64,000 bases of DNA. Origin: Mactromeris polynyma (Eukaryota; Mollusca; Bivalvia; Venerida; Mactridae). Every line of letters starts with the position of its first letter. Position 1 is the first letter of the stretch. A program made the position numbers and the translations under genes. The notes under the pieces were generated by a model. It was not told the origin of the DNA, did not search any database, and saw nothing but the letters and a program-made list of their open reading frames with translations. The stretch spans positions 35,490,762 through 35,554,761 of the forward strand of contig JASFXZ010000003.1 in NCBI GenBank assembly GCA_032209605.1, given 5' to 3'. This document shows, piece after piece, positions 59,969-64,000 of this stretch.

Positions 59969-60288
59969 GAGGTAGTTCGATCAGCAACTATAGTGACTAT
60001 AGTGACTACGGTTGGATGATAAAACTCAGTCTAGTTCATCTATGCTCTAGTTACTCTGGTCACTCTTAGAACGTGGAGGTTTGAATACTATACAGAGGTG
60101 TTCCGAACATTAACTATGGTTCAACCACCGATTTAGTACGGTTGAACCATAGTCGATATTCGAAACTCCTCTATAGGGGTTTCAACCCTCCAAATTCTAA
60201 GAGTGACCAGAGTAACTAGACCATAGATGAACTAGACTGAGTTTTATCATCCAACCATAGTCACTATAGTTGCTGATCGAACTACCTC
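59969..60288. mobile_element. Long foldback element, 320 bp, arms about 155 bases
   Basis: The left half starting GAGGTAGTTCGATCAGCAAC and the right half ending GTTGCTGATCGAACTACCTC are complementary almost throughout, meeting around GGTTCAACCACCG-ATTTAGTA-CGGTTGAACC near 60128. The left arm has a 9-base duplication of TGACTATAG. TAT lies immediately outside both ends. Transcription through it on either strand would give a long hairpin RNA. Confidence 0.92.
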
Positions 60289-61435
60289 TATGTATCGTAG
60301 ATATGGTCTCGTTGTGCACGACTACGAAAATTATCGGTGTCATCTTTCTATGTACATCTCACTCTGTGTTCGGAAAATCAGTTGGAAAATACCCCACTAT
60401 AACAAGATAACTCATAAGTTCATAACCTATGGCAAGCTAGTGTTATCATAACTTTATGCCTGGGCATACTGATTTTACTCTAATTTAGTGCTGATATAAT
60501 TTAATACGTCATTTTTATAATTAAATATTCACAAACGTTACATAAAGGGTCTGATATCTTTGTATTTCATTTATAAACAATGGTGTCAAACATTTCACTT
60601 GTTTTACAATGTTAAGGTTCTACCATTATTACTGACCATTTTTCTTTATTTCGGTTTGAAAATCTATCATTTCTAGAACAAGTCGGATTGAAGATCTCTT
60701 GGAAAAAATGTTTACTATTTTTTCAATAAATATTTACTCTTTTTCACATTTCTGTCTTATGTTTTTGTTTTATTCCATATTCCATGCAAACCATCTGACA
60801 TATTTACACATACTTTGATATTTTAAAACTGTTTAGTTACAAACCGGTAACTTGTATGCAACGAGTTGCCAGCTTGGCTACAGAGACGAGTGGTACCGTC
60901 CCGCAGCACTTTTGTGCTTTGGTTTAATATACTATGTTTAATAGCTTCACACAATTTCAGGACATGATAGAATGGTAAATATAGTTTGTTGATTAACCAT
61001 AATCGATTGAACAGGTACATCTATTACATACATTTTCCGATTGTTTTCGTAATTTAATTAGGAGAAATGTCAATTCCAAGCATATATGTAATACTTTCTC
61101 TAAAATGTACATAAGTATTCAGCCTTTGTTTAAACTCCAATGTACGAATACATACTAGTAAATAATAACATCATCAATTTGAAAACACCTAATCAGAAAT
61201 CAGTTTTGTCTTGCTGTAAATGTCGCATATGTAAATCTATTCTGTGACTGGGAAACCGGTAGTTACCTTTGATTTTGTTTACATACATGTATAGAGACTG
61301 CAGAACACTGCGTTGAATGAGACACTAATCATTGTGCCGTACTGAATGACGTCAGACGCCCTGGTGGTAATTTTTTTCTGCTGTATTTTCAAATATCGGA
61401 ATGGAACTAGAATCAACCAGTTCTTCGACGTGATA
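60289..61435. other. no gene seen
   Basis: No supported feature. Confidence 0.5.
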
Positions 61436-61585
61436 TATAGAGAATCTCGGGTTACTGTCCGGTGAGAACAATGTTATCAGGCGAGGTGATATCGTTTGTG
61501 GTGGCGAGCTTTAGCGAGTCACCACGAACGATATCGCCGAGTCTGATAACATTGTTCGAGCCGGACAGTAACTTGAGATTCTATT
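61436..61585. mobile_element. Foldback element, 150 bp, arms about 74 bases
   Basis: Left GTTACTGTCCGG-TGAGAACAATGTTATC and right GATAACATTGTTCGAGCCGGACAGTAAC pair, as do GGTGATATCGTTTGTGGTGG and CCACGAACGATATCGCC. The apex is GCGAGCTTTAGCGAG. Only a few mismatches are present. Confidence 0.9.
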
Positions 61586-62071
61586 TATCATGAAACTTAA
61601 TTTTCCGAGCATGTTTTAGTGTGTCTTTACCTAAAATTTAGTGTTCAATCCGCTAATGTGATTTGTGGGCGGAGCTTAAAAGTGTTATCATGCTACTAGC
61701 AGCCTATTGACCTGAGAACACTTTATGTTATCAGGTCATGTGTTATCAGTCTGTTACCATGGTAGTTGCATGATAAATACAGTGCATATGAGTTTTGTAA
61801 TTAACCTCTCGATAGGGAATACGATGCTATGTAGCAAACGTCAAGTACAGATATTTTCGATATAAATCTACTGCGTGATATAAGACTAACCTACAATTTA
61901 CTGTACCCAGTGGCTTCTAATCAACGTTAGATTAAAGTAGGACAGTGAAGAACATTGGAGGGAACATTCACAATACAGCGCCTATATATGCAATATAAAA
62001 TGCTCATTGGGTGTGGTAATAGATAAAACTAAAACAAGAACCCTGCACAGCACAACGATGTAGCATGAAGA
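61586..62071. other. no gene seen; TGACCTGA hairpin at 61708-61738
   Basis: TGACCTGAGAACACTT and TTATCAGGTCA form a short hairpin that resembles debris of the foldback next to it. Confidence 0.4.
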
Positions 62072-62312
62072 GACGTTTTAAGACTGAATCTCAGACTTAG
62101 ACTTTAAAATGGTAATTTTTTCATTTTGTTCCTACGTTATTGTTACACAATCTATTTTGATAAAACATGGCAAAAGTGTAGAGTGACTAACAAGAAATAT
62201 ACAGGCAAAAATGTATCCGTTTAAATATAATTAAAACGAAATGCTTGTTAATTTTTTTTTTTCAATTTTAAAGTCTAAGATTCAGTCTTAAAACGTTTGT
62301 GAATACGGGCCC
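62072..62312. mobile_element. MITE with GGGCCCGTATTCAC end
   Basis: ACGTTTTAAGACTGAATCTC-AGACTTAGACTTTAAAAT at the left is inverted at the right as ATTTTAAAGTCTAAGATTCA-GTCTTAAAACGT. The right end continues to TTGTGAATACGGGCCC. I recall this terminus from bivalve MITEs. The equivalent left outer end (62041-62071) is decayed. Confidence 0.75.
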
Positions 62313-62704
62313 AGGCAACACAATGGACTCACATCTTTTGAACTGTTTGTTTGAATACGGGGATCTTTTCAAACTAGTTCGGCGTAATGTCATTCTCGTG
62401 GAAAACGCAAACATTTTTTAAATTCACATTTTTAAAATGCATGAACCCGCCATACAGCATTTTAAATATCTTCATCAAATTACGGCATCATGTTGTGAAT
62501 AGCTGTACAGAACTTTGGAAGATTTGTATCATCTTGAAATGACAATTACACAAGACATTGTTATCACAAATCATCGAAGTTCCTATCGGGATCTGAAAGA
62601 AGTCAGTTTACGTCCCTTTCAGAAAATATGTGAAATAGTTACGTCGGGTTAACTGTGCTGACCCTTGTACTGTGGGCCAGAAGTTCTCGATGAATTCTTG
62701 AATA
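62313..62704. other. no gene seen
   Basis: No supported feature. Confidence 0.5.
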
Positions 62705-63670
62705 TGTAACGTTTGTATCATAATCTCGGTAGCTTTCTTTCAAGTTTGTGGTGCTACATCTGGAGATGTGGAGCTTAATTCAAGGGGAATTAATTATCAA
62801 AAGACAGAGTGCATTAACTAACATTGTGGTAATTAGATACCCGTGCTGTAACATACTGCATTGTTGACAAAAAACGACATTTCTATCAATACTTTACCAG
62901 AATTGGTTCAACGTCACATTGTTCACAATCGCGATGCATGCTACGTTTATTTGATGGGTTTTAAACGTCGGGAGTGTTTTCATTTTCACAATCACGGGGC
63001 ATGTCATGTCTGCTTATTTGCAAACGTCAGTGACGTCACATGATGAAGAGACACACTTGTTTTACACACACATCATGTGATTGGATTATGTTACCAAACG
63101 AATCGAATAAAAACACTTAGATATCCAATCTAGTGTCGGGGCAACTAAATTAGATACCCTCATTTTCATACTCTATCAGTTACAAGGAATTTAACACATA
63201 TATCTGTTGTAACTATATAATTGAATATGTACTAGACAGAGTTTGAAACACGAGATATTTACACTCCGCCTGTTTTGTAGCATAATCCAATCACAAAATG
63301 TGTGAGTACAAAAGTTTGCAATGTCTCTTCATCATCTGACGTCACTGACGTATGCAAATAAGCAGATATGCACCGTGATTGTGGAATTGAAAACCACCCA
63401 GACGTTTAACATATCAAATAAACGTAGCATGCATCGTGATTGTGACGTTATACCAACCCTGGAAAATATGAAGATGTGAAATGTCGCTTTTGTCAACAGT
63501 GCGGTAACTAACAGTGCGGGTATTTACTATTTAATTAATTACCGCATTGTTAGTGAATGCACTTTGTCCTTTTATAATTAGGTCCCCCCCACTTCACTTA
63601 ACTTTGAATCTAATGTCATCCCTCCAGATGTAGCACTAAGACAACTTCCGAAACTGATACCGTTACAGAT
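62705..63670. mobile_element. Element with very long terminal inverted repeats
   Basis: Two arms of up to about 400 bases (62705-63100 and 63265-63670) are inverted around a spacer of about 165 bases. Matching blocks include GTGCTACATCTGGAG / CTCCAGATGTAGCAC, AGTGCATTAACTAAC / GTTAGTGAATGCACT, ATGCATGCTACGTTTATTTG / AAATAAACGTAGCATGCAT and TGACGTCAC in each arm. Similarity is best in the inner 300 bases. No transposase frame. A palindromic TGACGTCA (CRE-type) site is in both arms. Confidence 0.85.
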
Positions 63671-64000
63671 ATCGCCTATATTTGCACTGCTGATCTGCTT
63701 AATCATTTTCTGAAAGTTTCTAAACCTCTAAACTAGTATATCGGTTTAGCATTAATCAATATAATTAATCGTTTATTGTGTGATCCACATACCTTTTACA
63801 TAATGAGTCGCAACCCTTCTTATTCATGTAAGACCTCCTTGTGACATTATAAATCATTATAAATGGTTATTGAATTAAATGGATATGACGTTATGTCACA
63901 ACAGAGGAAGGTAATATACATATTGTGTCAGCGGTACCATTCGAACAAGATTAATGCAGTAGGCCTACTGTCTTATTCCTCTAGTTTCTTCACTTCGATG
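63671..64000. other. no gene seen
   Basis: No supported feature. Confidence 0.5.

Larger units (their letters stand above)
29951..64000. other. CpG-normal domain
   Basis: CG is about as frequent as base composition predicts. Hand counts give 22 in 30841-31440, about 24 in 33001-33600 and about 19 in 50221-50820. The rise begins between 29.9 and 30.8 kb. This part carries most of the foldback elements and SINEs. I infer sparsely methylated, probably intergenic DNA. Confidence 0.6.

Overview
This window looks like AT-rich animal DNA, most likely from a bivalve or other lophotrochozoan mollusc. I infer this from recognised repeat types: tRNA-derived SINEs with a conserved body, short inverted-repeat DNA elements, a gene-sized mariner copy and a Tc1-like copy. 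I saw no bacterial or viral organisation. There is no complete, recognisable protein-coding gene. Almost all long open frames are artefacts of minisatellites or lie in AT-rich sequence. The only recognisable protein remnants are two dead transposases: mariner at 13.6-14.0 kb (+) and Tc1-like at 53.2-53.8 kb (-). One possible repeat-encoding exon lies at 21.7-22.4 kb (+). The window is best read as intron plus intergenic DNA.

Layout. Bases 1 to about 30,000 are strongly CpG-depleted. They hold a CAGG-ended inverted-repeat element (758-1587), a 54/52-bp minisatellite (2629-3217), a 1.9-kb 29-bp array with a higher-order duplication (10217-12165), a mariner copy (13259-14259), the 36-bp repeat open frame (21708-22385), several small inverted-repeat elements (families D and E, a pogo-like copy, a GGGGCATAA-ended copy) and dispersed families B and C. 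From about 30,000 to 64,000 CpG frequency is close to random expectation, and foldback and inverted-repeat elements dominate (30.1, 31.1-31.9, 50.6, 58.1-58.6, 60.0-60.3, 61.4-61.6, 62.1-62.3, 62.7-63.7 kb). SINEs lie at 34.9, 40.3-40.6 (two in tandem), 41.9 and 51.3 kb. Dispersed family A occurs six times, five of them between 43.7 and 52.4 kb. Tandem arrays lie at 55.7 kb (25 bp) and 57.1 kb (61 bp).

How it fits together. No pathway or operon can be described. The most biologically informative signal is the switch in CpG content near 30 kb. In molluscs, which methylate gene bodies, such a switch is what the edge of a germline-methylated transcription unit would look like. The left part may therefore be intronic and the right part intergenic. 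Coordinates of diverged repeats are good to about 5-20 bases. All family assignments rest on reading the sequence, without database comparison.
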